From Anaerophilus nitritigenes (GTDB lineage Bacteria > Bacillota > Clostridia > Peptostreptococcales > Thermotaleaceae): a stretch of DNA of 32,836 bases. A program made the translations under genes and the position numbers. This document shows, in pieces, positions 17,143 through 25,747 of the stretch. The stretch lies in assembly GCF_004138215.1 (NCBI RefSeq), contig NZ_RYYS01000074.1, positions 1-32,836 on the forward strand, in the 5' to 3' direction. The notes beneath the pieces were generated by a model. The model had not been told where the DNA came from. It made no database searches and was given only the letters and a program-made list of their open reading frames with translations. Within the stretch, counting starts at the first letter, position 1, and every line of letters starts with the position of its first letter.

Positions 17143-19209
17143 TTACTTTCTTGATTTTGTAGCTTCAATAATTTTAGGAGTCAGCTGCCCTGGAACTTCA
17201 TCATATCTAGTAAATTCCATAGTAAAGCTTCCTCTAGCTTGAGTCATAGACCGAAGATCGATAGCATATTTAAATAATTCTGCTTGAGGAGCTTCTGCAA
17301 TTACCTTTTGACTTCCATCTTCTAAAGGCTCCATTCCAAGAATTCTTCCTCTTCTTTTATTCATATCTCCCATAATATCTCCCATATAATCTTCTGGGAC
17401 AATAATTTCTACACGCATAATAGGTTCTAGTAAAACTGGATTTGCCTCTTGCAGTCCTTTTTTAAATGCTAAAGATGCTGCAATTTTAAATGCCATCTCT
17501 GATGAATCTACATCATGATAAGATCCATCATATAAAACTGCTTTTAAATTTACTACTGGATATCCTGCTAATACTCCACAATCCAAACATTCTCTAAGTC
17601 CTTTTTCAACAGCTGGAATATAGTTTTTAGGAACAGAACCTCCAAATATCTCTTCCTCAAATAAAAATTCTTCTTCTACAGGTTCAAATCTTATTTTTAC
17701 ATCTCCATATTGTCCATGTCCACCAGATTGCTTTTTATGTTTTCCTTGTACATCCGCTCTTCCTTTTATTGTTTCACGATAAGGAATAATTTGATCTACA
17801 ATATTTACATCTACACCAAATTTATTTCTTAACTTACTGGTAATCACATCTATATGCATATCTCCTTGACCACCAATGAGTGTTTGTTTTGTTTCTGTAT
17901 TACGATAAACAATAAAACTTGGATCTTCTTCTGCTAATCTATTTAGTCCTGTACCTATCTTTTCTTCATCTCCCTTTGCTTTTGGCTGTACAGCCATAAA
18001 AAGAGTAGGCTGTGGAAACTCTATTTTAGAATATTGAATAGAATTACTTCTATCACACAAAGTATCTCCTGTTTGTGCATATTGAAGTTTTGATACAGCT
18101 ACAATATCTCCTGCTACTACTTTTTGTACTTGAATTTGACTTTTTCCTCTCATTAAGAATAGATTTCCAATCTTCTCTACTTCATCTTTTTCTGGATTAT
18201 AAACTTCTGTATCTCCTGTAAGCTTTCCTGAAATGATTTTCATTAATGAAATCTTTCCTATATATGGATCTACAATAGTTTTAAAAATGAGTGCAGAAAA
18301 AGGTTCTTCTTCTTTTATATTTCTTACTACTTTCTTTCCATCATGAGTACTTACTCCTTCATATTCTTTTTTATCCTTAGGACTAGGCATATAAGTATGA
18401 ATCATTTCTAAAAGAGTATGTATCCCTATATTATTTACTGCAGAACCTACTAAAACAGGTACAATATCTCCTGCTAATACACCTTTTCTTAATCCCTCAT
18501 GAATCTCCTCTTGTGTAAATTCCTCTCCCTCAAAGAATTTTTCCATCAAATTTTCATCACTCTCTGCAACTGATTCTATCAACATTTCTCGAATAGGTGA
18601 AATTTTTTCCATCCATTCTTCTTTAACAGGAGCATCTATACATTCTTTTCCATTGTATTCTCTTGCAATCAAATCTACTACATTTACAAATCCCCTCAAT
18701 CCATGGTCCGTTCCTAAGGGAATTGCAAAAGGTGCAATGGCCTTTCCAAACTTTTCTCTTAATTGATCAATGACTTTATCATAATTTACATTTTCTTTAT
18801 CCATTTTATTTAGGAATATGAATTTAGGCATTTTTTTATGATTTGCATACTTCCATGCTTTTTCTGTTCCTACTGCCACTCCTGAGCTTGCATCCACTAC
18901 AATAATTGCTCCTCCTGCTACACGAAGGGTGCTATTGACTTCTCCTATAAAATCAAAATATCCAGGTGTATCTAATATGTTATACTTATATTGATTCCAT
19001 TCAATAGGAATCACGCTAGTATTGATAGACAGCTTTCTTTCTATCTCTTGTTTATCAAAATCTGATACTGTATTTCCTTCTTCTGTTTTTCCTAGTCTAT
19101 TTGTAACTTTTGTTGTATATAACATAGCTTCTGTTAAAGCTGTTTTTCCACACCCCCCATGTCCTACTAATGCCACATTTCTTATTTGATCACTTCCATA
19201 TTCCTTCAT
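17143..19209 (-). CDS. Elongation factor G-like translational GTPase (paralogue type)
   Basis: 688 residues, nearly EF-G length. GTPase motifs: G1 GHGGCGKTA (residues 17-25), switch/G2 region EGNTVSDFDKQEIERKLSI, G3 DTPGYFDF, G4 NKMD. Domains II to V follow, with QSGGHGQYGDVKIRFEPVEE (domain IV) and MGDIMGDMNKRRGRILGME (domain V). The P-loop GHGGCGKT and surrounding sequence match the 'elongation factor G-like' subfamily (EF-G2/FusA2), not canonical FusA, which has GHIDAGKTT and normally sits in the str operon. Its cellular role is not settled; ribosome-dependent GTPase activity is the family expectation. AGGGGG precedes the ATG. It has its own terminator and ends about 220 bases upstream of ctsR. 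Confidence 0.9.
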   Translation of the reverse strand: MKEYGSDQIRNVALVGHGGCGKTALTEAMLYTTKVTNRLGKTEEGNTVSDFDKQEIERKLSINTSVIPIEWNQYKYNILDTPGYFDFIGEVNSTLRVAGGAIIVVDASSGVAVGTEKAWKYANHKKMPKFIFLNKMDKENVNYDKVIDQLREKFGKAIAPFAIPLGTDHGLRGFVNVVDLIAREYNGKECIDAPVKEEWMEKISPIREMLIESVAESDENLMEKFFEGEEFTQEEIHEGLRKGVLAGDIVPVLVGSAVNNIGIHTLLEMIHTYMPSPKDKKEYEGVSTHDGKKVVRNIKEEEPFSALIFKTIVDPYIGKISLMKIISGKLTGDTEVYNPEKDEVEKIGNLFLMRGKSQIQVQKVVAGDIVAVSKLQYAQTGDTLCDRSNSIQYSKIEFPQPTLFMAVQPKAKGDEEKIGTGLNRLAEEDPSFIVYRNTETKQTLIGGQGDMHIDVITSKLRNKFGVDVNIVDQIIPYRETIKGRADVQGKHKKQSGGHGQYGDVKIRFEPVEEEFLFEEEIFGGSVPKNYIPAVEKGLRECLDCGVLAGYPVVNLKAVLYDGSYHDVDSSEMAFKIAASLAFKKGLQEANPVLLEPIMRVEIIVPEDYMGDIMGDMNKRRGRILGMEPLEDGSQKVIAEAPQAELFKYAIDLRSMTQARGSFTMEFTRYDEVPGQLTPKIIEATKSRK

Positions 19210-19387
19210 TTTACGTCCCCCTCATTCCAGAATTTGTTGTAATCTTTAGACAACTTTATTAAATATATTCTTTATTATTCTGAAAATTCCTTCTTATTTT
19301 ATAATTTATTCAATTAAATTTATTTCACTCTTTTCTCTTTCTATGCATAAAATGATTAGTAAAGTCCTGTAAGGAGGGTGAAATCTA

Positions 19388-20722
19388 TTGAATGAAAAAA
19401 TTTTAAAATCTCCCTTTAGAAATCTTTTTGTTGGTGTAGATACATTTATTCCCCTATCTAATGGTAGATGGGAGAGAGCTATTAATTTTGATAATGCTGC
19501 TACCACACCTCCTCTATGGTCATCCCTTTATGAAATCATCAATTTTTCTCCATGGTATTCTTCTATTCATAGAGGGACAGGATATAAGTCTCAATTTTCT
19601 TCTACTCTTTATGAAAAATGTAGAAGTATCATTGGAAATTTTGTAGACGCTGATGAAAAAAAAGATACTATTATTTTTGTTAAAAATACTACAGAAGCCA
19701 TAAATAAACTTTCTTATCGTCTATGTGGTGAAAAAAAAGTTGTATTATCTACTTATATGGAACATCATTCTAATGACCTTCCGTGGAGAAGTCACTATGA
19801 CATAGATTATATTCAAGTTAATGAATCAGGAAAGCTTTCTTTAGAAGATCTAAGAAATAAGCTTGAAAAATATAAAAATAAAGTAGCATTAGTGACTATT
19901 ACAGGAGCTTCTAATGTAACAGGATATAAAAATCCTATACACGAAATAGCAAAATTATCTCATTTATATGGAGCAAAAATATTAGTAGATGGTGCTCAAC
20001 TCATTCCCCACGCTCCCTTTTCTATGAAAGGATCTCATCCCCTAGAAAATATTGATTATGTTGTTTTTTCTGCTCATAAGATGTATGCTCCTTTTGGTAG
20101 TGGTGTATTAATCGGTCCCAAGGATACCTTTGAAAAAGGCTCTCCTGAGTATCCTGGAGGAGGTACTGTAGATATGGTTACACATGACTTTATTAAATGG
20201 GGTCTGCCTCCTTCTAAAGAAGAATCTGGAACTCCTAATCTCATGGGAGTCATTGCTTTGGCTGCTGCTATACAAACTCTTTCTCAAATTGGTATGGATC
20301 ATATAGAAAAATATGAAAGAAGCTTAATTCGATATACTTTAAAACAATTAAAAAATATTCCTTATATCAAAATTTACGGAGATGCAGATTATGAAGAGCG
20401 GATTAGTATTGTTTCTTTTAATATGGAAAAAATTCCACATAACCTACTAGCATATATATTATCTTGTGAAGCAGGTATTGCTGTACGCAATGGTTGTTTT
20501 TGTGCTCAACCTTATATTCAAAATCTTTTAGGTCTTTCAAAAGAAGATATTGAAAAAAGAATTAAAGATCCTTTTATTCTCCATCCTGGAATGGTTCGAA
20601 TTAGCTTTGGTCTTTATAATGACTATGATGAAATTGATGTACTCATTGATATGCTTAAAAAAATTTCTAAAAATAGAGATCTTTATATAAAAAAATATAA
20701 AGATTTTCTTACCTCCATTTAA
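19388..20722 (+). CDS. Class V aminotransferase, SufS/CsdA-like cysteine desulfurase candidate
   Basis: 444 residues, fold type I PLP enzyme. Seen: FDNAATTPP (residues 34-42), MEHHSND (PLP-stacking His, 124-130), VDGAQ (PLP Asp and Gln, 200-204), and the Schiff-base lysine K231 in FSAHKMYAPFGSG. The catalytic cysteine region is VRNGCFCAQP, where C372 occupies the SufS active-site position. These support release of sulfur from cysteine as a persulfide. Unlike housekeeping SufS it has a 30-residue N-terminal extension and no suf or isc genes beside it. AGGAGG precedes a TTG start; the only nearby ATG is out of frame. It is followed by a terminator and then a DsrE-like gene, suggesting sulfur transfer. 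A selenocysteine lyase role cannot be excluded. Confidence 0.85.
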   Translation: MNEKILKSPFRNLFVGVDTFIPLSNGRWERAINFDNAATTPPLWSSLYEIINFSPWYSSIHRGTGYKSQFSSTLYEKCRSIIGNFVDADEKKDTIIFVKNTTEAINKLSYRLCGEKKVVLSTYMEHHSNDLPWRSHYDIDYIQVNESGKLSLEDLRNKLEKYKNKVALVTITGASNVTGYKNPIHEIAKLSHLYGAKILVDGAQLIPHAPFSMKGSHPLENIDYVVFSAHKMYAPFGSGVLIGPKDTFEKGSPEYPGGGTVDMVTHDFIKWGLPPSKEESGTPNLMGVIALAAAIQTLSQIGMDHIEKYERSLIRYTLKQLKNIPYIKIYGDADYEERISIVSFNMEKIPHNLLAYILSCEAGIAVRNGCFCAQPYIQNLLGLSKEDIEKRIKDPFILHPGMVRISFGLYNDYDEIDVLIDMLKKISKNRDLYIKKYKDFLTSI

Positions 20723-20735
20723 GGAGGTTTTTTTT
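20711..20735 (+). terminator. Terminator at the end of the class V aminotransferase gene
   Basis: ACCTCC/GGAGGT stem with a 6-base loop holding the stop codon, then about 9 T residues. Confidence 0.8.
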
Positions 20736-20793
20736 TGAGAAAATAGGTTAAGCTAAAAATAAAATTATATTTTATAGAGAGGAGTTTGAATCA

Positions 20794-21267
20794 TTGAAAA
20801 AAATGAGTTTACTTATATTTAGTGGAGACTACGATAAAGCACTGGCTGCCATGATCCTAGCCAATACCGCAAGAGAGATGGAAATCGATGTAACACTATT
20901 TTTTGCATTTTGGGGACTTCTGTTATTAAGGGATCCACAAAAAATGAGCACAGAAGATAAAACGAGTTATGAAAAAATGTTTGCGGCTATGACACCAAAA
21001 AGTCCTGAGGATCTTCCTTTATCCAAAATGAACTTTAGTGGAATAGGAAAGCAAATGCTTCTTTCTATGATGGAAGATGAAGATGCACCTTCTCTAACAG
21101 CCTTTTTAAATGGTGCTATAAAAAAAGGTGTTAAATTTTATGGATGTAAACTTTCTATGGAAATTATGGGTTTTCAAATTGAAGAGCTTCTTCCTCAAGT
21201 AAAAGTCATGACTGCAAAAGAGTATATAGAAGATGCACTAAACTCAGATATTCAATTATTTATCTAA
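20794..21267 (+). CDS. DsrE/DsrF/DrsH-like sulfur-relay family protein
   Basis: 157 residues. The N-terminal strand-loop (LLIFSGDYDKALAAMILANTAREM) and the C-terminal VKFYGCKLSMEIMGF, with a single conserved cysteine at about residue 126, are typical of the DsrE-like superfamily, whose members carry persulfide sulfur or act as peroxiredoxin-like proteins. The central part (KMSTEDKTSYEKMFAAMTP) is the insert seen in the larger DsrE-like proteins. The TTG start is 9 bases after GGAG; the first ATG is 18 bases away. It follows the cysteine-desulfurase-like gene in the same direction, 71 bases later, so persulfide exchange between them is plausible but inferred. Confidence 0.82.
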   Translation: MKKMSLLIFSGDYDKALAAMILANTAREMEIDVTLFFAFWGLLLLRDPQKMSTEDKTSYEKMFAAMTPKSPEDLPLSKMNFSGIGKQMLLSMMEDEDAPSLTAFLNGAIKKGVKFYGCKLSMEIMGFQIEELLPQVKVMTAKEYIEDALNSDIQLFI

Positions 21268-21442
21268 ATTTACAAAATATACTTCATTCCTATACCCTTT
21301 AACAAAAAGTGAGTCTTCTACAAAAAATGTGGTCGAACGAAAATTCTGACTATTTTTCTTTTCTTAGAGGAATCTTGATACCTTTAAAGAAAATATTAAG
21401 TAGGTTTATGTTATAAAAGAATGTTTCACTGGGGGTATTAAA

Positions 21443-21874
21443 ATGAAAATCACAAAAAAAATGTATGAAGACCATCTTAATGCATTAGGCATTCCCAAAA
21501 AAGATAAATGTATCCACAATGGTAGAGTAAAAAAGTATGGTAGTTGGTTAAGAAGAACAAACAAAAAATCTTTTGATGCTTTTTACGAGGATTATATCCA
21601 ATATATTAAAACAAGTGATGTCAAAGAAGTACTTTTTATTCTAAAGGAAGAAAAACTTCAAGATGAGTGTCAAATTCTAACTCCTATAGAATGTCAAAAA
21701 AGAGGATACGGTGGACATCTTCCTTTGGTTATGATTAGCAGTGATTTAGAAAGTTCATTCATTGCAGAATTTATAAAAGAACAAATTCCAAAGGAGAAAT
21801 ATTTTTTAAAACCTGTCTCTTATTATATGCTAGGAATCTATTCAAAAGAAAATGAACACAGAATGATCGGATAA
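21443..21874 (+). CDS. Uncharacterised basic protein
   Basis: I do not recognise this 143-residue protein. GGGGG lies 6-7 bases before the ATG. It starts MKITKKMYEDHLNALGIPKK and is lysine-rich, with no membrane segment or signal peptide. Four cysteines are scattered (C23, then C79, C86 region). Notable strings are KYGSWLRRTNKKSFDAFYEDY and ECQKRGYGGHLPLVM. Its codon use looks like its neighbours. A convergent terminator shared with the next minus-strand gene follows. The 175 bases upstream show no clear promoter. No function is proposed. Confidence 0.7.
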   Translation: MKITKKMYEDHLNALGIPKKDKCIHNGRVKKYGSWLRRTNKKSFDAFYEDYIQYIKTSDVKEVLFILKEEKLQDECQILTPIECQKRGYGGHLPLVMISSDLESSFIAEFIKEQIPKEKYFLKPVSYYMLGIYSKENEHRMIG

Positions 21875-21876
21875 AT

Positions 21877-21899
21877 TAAGACAGGCCATGCCTGTCTTA
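21877..21899. terminator. Bidirectional terminator between two convergent genes
   Basis: Perfect 10-bp stem TAAGACAGGC/GCCTGTCTTA with a 3-base loop. It contains the stop codon of the glyoxalase-like gene on the minus strand and starts just after the plus-strand stop. Confidence 0.8.
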
Positions 21900-22268
21900 T
21901 CTTTTCTCTGGGAGAATTTCGATCCAATATCCATCTGGGTCATTGATAAAATATAGTCCCATCTCTTTATTTTCAAAGCAAATACATCCCATTTTTTCAT
22001 GATGATCATAAGCTTTTTCATAATCATCTGTAGTAAATGCCAGATGGATTTCATTATCTCCTAGATTATAAGGTTTTGTTCGATCTCTTAACCAAGTCAA
22101 TTCAATTTTATGAGAAGTTTTTTCATCTCCTAGAAAAACCAAAATAAAACTTCCATCTTGTGCTTCTTTTCTTTTTGTCTCTACCAAACCTAATGCATCT
22201 TTATAAAAATCAATACTCTTTTGAAGATCTAAAACATTGATATTATTATGATGAAAAGTAAATTCCAT
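21897..22268 (-). CDS. Glyoxalase I/VOC-family protein (lactoylglutathione lyase-like)
   Basis: 123 residues from MEFTFHHNNINV. GAAGGTG lies upstream, and the GTG at 22277 is part of that site. Two beta-alpha-beta-beta-beta VOC modules are visible. Candidate metal ligands fit glyoxalase I: an N-terminal His (HHNNINV), Glu in HKIELTWL, His in EIHLAF, and Glu in YWIEILPEKR; NDPDGYWIEILP is a typical closing motif. Family members isomerise the hemithioacetal of methylglyoxal and a thiol. In clostridia lacking glutathione another thiol is likely, so the substrate is uncertain. Confidence 0.85.
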   Translation of the reverse strand: MEFTFHHNNINVLDLQKSIDFYKDALGLVETKRKEAQDGSFILVFLGDEKTSHKIELTWLRDRTKPYNLGDNEIHLAFTTDDYEKAYDHHEKMGCICFENKEMGLYFINDPDGYWIEILPEKR

Positions 22269-22377
22269 ATCATACACCTTCTTTCTAAATTTATTCTATA
22301 TTGCCATTTTTATATTTTTTTGTCAAGTTCTTTGTACTCTTAATATGTATAATATTTTAAAAATAGTAAATTATTGT

Positions 22378-22406
22378 TTGAAAATTATTTTTTGTGGTAC
22401 CATAAT
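22378..22406 (+). promoter_or_regulatory. Probable ferritin promoter
   Basis: TTGAAA (22378-22383), 17-base spacer, CATAAT (22401-22406), about 75 bases before the ferritin ATG. No clear Fur or PerR box was found. Confidence 0.5.
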
Positions 22407-22481
22407 AAATATAGATAAAATTTAAAATAATATAATCTCAAGTAGTTTTTTAATTCTTATTATAAAGAGGAGGGGTTTACT

Positions 22482-22994
22482 ATGATTAGTGAACAATTAA
22501 TGAAAGTATTAAATGATCAAATGAATTATGAGTTTTATTCTGCTCATGTATATTTAGCGATGGCAGGTTTTTGTGCTTCAGAAGATTTAGATGGATTTTC
22601 AAACTTCTTTATTGTTCAAGCAGAAGAAGAAAGATTTCATGCTATGAAAATATTTAATTATATATCAGAAATGGGAGGTCGTGTAAATATTTCTTCTTTT
22701 GAATATCCTGAAAATGAATATGAATCTATTTTAGACGTTTTTAAAAAAGGACTCGCACATGAAAAAATAGTAACACAAAGAATCTATGATCTTACAGATC
22801 TAGCTACAAAAGAAAAAGAACATGCTACCATTAGCTTTTTAAAATGGTTTATTGATGAACAAGTAGAAGAAGAATCAACCTTTGGAAGTCTTGTAAAAAA
22901 ATTAGAAAGAATTAGTGAAAATAGCAATGCCCTTTACATGTTAGATACAGAACTTTCTCAAAGAACTTTTACTCCACCAACAACAAAAGAGTAA
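22482..22994 (+). CDS. Non-heme ferritin
   Basis: 170 residues, the length of bacterial FtnA. Stores iron as a ferric core in a 24-subunit shell. Ferroxidase ligands are visible: E17 (NYEFYSAHVY), E50 and H53 (AEEERFHAMK), E94 region (AHEKIVTQRIYDL) and Glu/Gln in WFIDEQVEEE. The helical bundle and closing LYMLDTELSQR are typical. GGAGGGG lies upstream of the ATG. It is monocistronic, convergent with the Gate-protein gene, and shares a terminator with it. Confidence 0.95.
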   Translation: MISEQLMKVLNDQMNYEFYSAHVYLAMAGFCASEDLDGFSNFFIVQAEEERFHAMKIFNYISEMGGRVNISSFEYPENEYESILDVFKKGLAHEKIVTQRIYDLTDLATKEKEHATISFLKWFIDEQVEEESTFGSLVKKLERISENSNALYMLDTELSQRTFTPPTTKE

Positions 22995-23020
22995 GGATCG
23001 AAAGATCCTTACTCTTTTGT
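22983..23020. terminator. Bidirectional terminator overlapping two gene ends
   Basis: Perfect 17-bp stem (22983-22999 with 23004-23020) and a GAAA loop. The ferritin stop and the stop of the minus-strand Gate gene each lie within one arm. Confidence 0.88.
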
Positions 23021-23464
23021 TTGTATAGATATTTTTTGAGATAATCTTTTAGATAGAAGATACGTAATTAGAATAGCCATAAAGAGTCTCAATCCTAATA
23101 AAATATATCCATTTGCACCTACTGCTACAAATACTAATGTATCCTCAAATATTGCATGACAAGTTACTAAAAAAGTAATAAGAAGAACTAAATCTACTTT
23201 TGTAAGATTTCCTTCCTTAGAACTTTGAATAATTACTCCTGCTCCATAAGATATACCAAAAATAAGTCCTACTAATAGAGGTACAATAGCTTCTTTTGAA
23301 ATAGAAAATAATTTTGTAATAAATGTAAACTTTTCTGCAATTTTATTTAATATATGATAATCTTTTGCCAACTGCAAAATGACCATCAAAGGAATTACAA
23401 TGACTGCAATAGTATATACGGATTTTAAACTTCCTATAATTCCTTCTTTTAAAATCATCATCAT
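23009..23464 (-). CDS. Nucleoside-recognition (Gate) domain membrane protein, SpmB-like
   Basis: 151 residues with about four membrane segments (VYTIAVIVIPLMVILQL, IVPLLVGLIFGISYGAGVII, VDLVLLITFLVTCHAIF, ILLGLRLFMAILITYLL). GISYGAGVI and TCHAIFEDTLVF are Gate-domain signatures. The start ATG (23464) overlaps the stop codon of the previous gene as ATGA, with AGGTAGGTG upstream; the GTG at 23470 is a less likely start. It pairs with the next upstream gene, as SpmA/SpmB-type half-proteins do. Located downstream of asnS in one probable operon. The transported substrate, if any, is unknown. Confidence 0.82.
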   Translation of the reverse strand: MMMILKEGIIGSLKSVYTIAVIVIPLMVILQLAKDYHILNKIAEKFTFITKLFSISKEAIVPLLVGLIFGISYGAGVIIQSSKEGNLTKVDLVLLITFLVTCHAIFEDTLVFVAVGANGYILLGLRLFMAILITYLLSKRLSQKISIQTKE

Positions 23465-23883
23465 ATCCACGCACCTACCTGTCCTATAACCATTCCTACT
23501 CCTACAGCAAGTCCTACTCTAAGTAAAATTACTTTTATCACATTGACTTTTAATTGTTTTACAACAGCCGTTTCCATAAATAAAGAATGTGAAAAAGAAA
23601 GCATTACTGCTAAAGTAGTTATCTCCATGGGAGTAAGATCTATGGCTTTAATTGCACCAATAGCAGCATATAAGTTTAAACTATTACCTAATACTAATAC
23701 AATAGCTGCTTCTCCTGGAAGCTTAAATAATCCCATTAATGGACTAAATACTTTAGCAATATAATTAAGAACTGGTGTGTGTTTTAATATAGTTATAAAT
23801 AAATATACAGGGATAATAATTTTACCTAGCATCCAAGTTGTCTCTATTCCTTTTTTAATTCCCTCTTTAATAGACTCCAGCAT
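23461..23883 (-). CDS. Nucleoside-recognition (Gate) domain membrane protein, SpmA-like
   Basis: 140 residues, four predicted membrane segments. It carries the paired Gate signature NSLNLYAAIGAIKAI and LSFSHSLFMETAVVKQL, the counterpart of CHAIFEDTLVF in the downstream gene. GGGGTGGGG lies 2 bases before the ATG. It begins 18 bases after the asnS stop codon with no terminator in between, so it should be transcribed from the asnS T-box leader. Known Gate proteins include nucleoside transporters and the spore maturation proteins SpmA and SpmB. The operon suggests a link to asparagine or a related compound, which is inference. Confidence 0.82.
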   Translation of the reverse strand: MLESIKEGIKKGIETTWMLGKIIIPVYLFITILKHTPVLNYIAKVFSPLMGLFKLPGEAAIVLVLGNSLNLYAAIGAIKAIDLTPMEITTLAVMLSFSHSLFMETAVVKQLKVNVIKVILLRVGLAVGVGMVIGQVGAWI

Positions 23884-23901
23884 ATCCCCACCCCTTATTC
23901 T

Positions 23902-25293
23902 CTAAAATTCTGCATAATTAGCAGTTCTAGGGAAAGCAATTACATCTCTTATATTACTTATTCCTGTAATATACATAATCAGTCTCTCAAAGCCTAATCC
24001 AAAACCTGCATGTTTGGTTCCTCCATACTTTCTAAGCTCTAAATACCACCAATAATCTTCTTTAGGAAGATTCATCTCATCCATTCTACTTTCTAGTATA
24101 TCTATTCTTTCTTCCCTTTGACTTCCTCCTATAATTTCACCTACTCCTGGTACTAAAAGATCCATAGCTGCAACAGTTTTTTGATCATCATTCATTCTCA
24201 TATAAAAAGCTTTTATTTCTTTTGGATAATTTGTTACAAATGTAGGTTTTTTAAATATTTTCTCTGTTAAATATCTTTCATGCTCTGTTTGAAGATCACA
24301 ACCCCATTCTACATCGTACTCAAACTTTTGACCTGATTCTTTTAATAATTCTACAGCTTTTGTATAGGTTACTCTTTCAAAGTTAGAATTTATAATGTGA
24401 TTTAATCTTTCTAATAATCCTTTATCTATAAATTGATTGAAAAATTTCATTTCCTCAGAAGCATTTTCCATTACATATTTCATAACATATTTCATCATCT
24501 CTTCTGCTAGATCCATATCATCTTCTAAATCTGCAAATGCAATTTCAGGCTCTATCATCCAAAACTCAGCTGCATGTCTTGCTGTATTAGAATTTTCTGC
24601 TCTAAAGGTAGGTCCAAATGTATATACATTTCTAAAAGCTAGTGCATAAGCCTCTGCTTCTAATTGACCACTTACTGTAAGATTTGTTTCTTTTCCAAAA
24701 AAATCCTCTTTATAATCTACTTTTCCATCTTCATTTCTCGGAATATTATCAAAACCTATAGTAGATACCCTAAACATCTCTCCTGCTCCTTCACAGTCAC
24801 TTCCTGTAATAATAGGAGTATGTGCATATACAAATCCTTTTTCTTGGAAAAATTTATGAATTGCAAAAGCTGCTATAGAACGTACACGAAATACTGCTGA
24901 AAAAGTATTACTTCTTAATCTTAAATGTGCAATACTTCTTAAAAATTCTAAACTATGTCTTTTCTTTTGAAGAGGATAATCGCGATCTGAATTTCCTTCT
25001 ACTAAAATATTCGTTGCCTTAATTTCAAAGGGCTGTTTTGCATCTGGTGTAAGTACAATCTTTCCTGTTACAATAATAGACGAACTAATACTAAGCTTTG
25101 ATATTTCTGAAAAGTTCTCTAGTCCTTCTTCAAAAACTACTTGAACATTTTTAAAGAAAGTTCCATCGTTTACTTCAATAAATCCAAAAGCTTTAGATGC
25201 TCTTAACGTTCTGATCCAACCTGCAATGATTACTTCTTGATCCTTGAATTTTTCATAATCTTTATAAATATCTCTTACTAAAGTTGTTTTCAT
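23902..25293 (-). CDS. asnS: Asparagine-tRNA ligase
   Basis: Class II aminoacyl-tRNA synthetase that charges tRNA-Asn. 463 residues. An N-terminal OB-fold anticodon-binding domain ([23 protein letters not shown], residues 19-41) precedes the catalytic core. There motif 2 is [21 protein letters not shown] and motif 3 is [15 protein letters not shown], with the AsnRS/AspRS-type [16 protein letters not shown] precedes the ATG. Directly upstream is an Asn T-box leader with a consensus promoter, and two Gate-domain genes follow without a terminator. Confidence 0.96.
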   Translation of the reverse strand: MKTTLVRDIYKDYEKFKDQEVIIAGWIRTLRASKAFGFIEVNDGTFFKNVQVVFEEGLENFSEISKLSISSSIIVTGKIVLTPDAKQPFEIKATNILVEGNSDRDYPLQKKRHSLEFLRSIAHLRLRSNTFSAVFRVRSIAAFAIHKFFQEKGFVYAHTPIITGSDCEGAGEMFRVSTIGFDNIPRNEDGKVDYKEDFFGKETNLTVSGQLEAEAYALAFRNVYTFGPTFRAENSNTARHAAEFWMIEPEIAFADLEDDMDLAEEMMKYVMKYVMENASEEMKFFNQFIDKGLLERLNHIINSNFERVTYTKAVELLKESGQKFEYDVEWGCDLQTEHERYLTEKIFKKPTFVTNYPKEIKAFYMRMNDDQKTVAAMDLLVPGVGEIIGGSQREERIDILESRMDEMNLPKEDYWWYLELRKYGGTKHAGFGLGFERLIMYITGISNIRDVIAFPRTANYAEF

Positions 25294-25316
25294 ATTTTTA
25301 CCTCCTTATTTAATAC

Positions 25317-25572
25317 AAAAAACCTTCGTCTTATGAAAGGGACGAAAGGTTTTTATTCGCGGTACCACCCTAATTGCTAAATTTTAGCCAACTTGGTTTT
25401 CAGTTCTAACGGTCTGATTCCGTCTAAGCCTACTTTCTCATGGATTTTGGTTAGAAACTCAGAGATGTTCTTCCATATAAGCATGGTATCAGCCTTCCAC
25501 CATCACTGACTCGCTATAACTTTATCTTATATGTACTCTTCTCGTCCTTGTATTTATCTATATTTGTTCATT
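25317..25572 (-). promoter_or_regulatory. asnS: T-box leader sensing uncharged tRNA-Asn
   Basis: On the minus strand: AGAGTACAT (AGTA box), specifier segment GAAGAACATCTCTGAG with AAC (25467-25469) as the Asn codon, antiterminator bulge TGGTACCGCG (25358-25367), and a terminator hairpin with T tract (25318-25351). The specifier aligns base for base with that of the proS leader. The variable bulge base is U; a tRNA-Asn with discriminator G would pair by wobble. Confidence 0.93.
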
Positions 25573-25578
25573 ATTGAT

Positions 25579-25607
25579 ATTATAATATTTAGAAAATCAT
25601 CTGTCAA
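25579..25607 (-). promoter_or_regulatory. Promoter of the asnS T-box transcript
   Basis: Perfect consensus TTGACA (25602-25607), 17-base spacer, TATAAT (25579-25584) on the minus strand. Confidence 0.9.
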
Positions 25608-25747
25608 AACTATTTTACCCAAAACTTTGTAAATCTATATTCTTTGATTCTACAATTCATCTTATTTCCCTTTTTTATATCTAAAATTTTTACATTCTTT
25701 TTATTTTATATGTTACAATGAATAAAAAGTTTCTTTGAGGTGATTCT

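Noticed and set aside
21331-21345. LexA-like CGAACGAAAATTCTG
   Set aside because: Only one half-site matches the Bacillus-type box CGAAC-N4-GTTCG, and the downstream gene is not an SOS gene.
24664-24900. Cysteine-rich 78-residue plus-strand frame
   Set aside because: Antisense shadow of asnS, without ribosome site or promoter.
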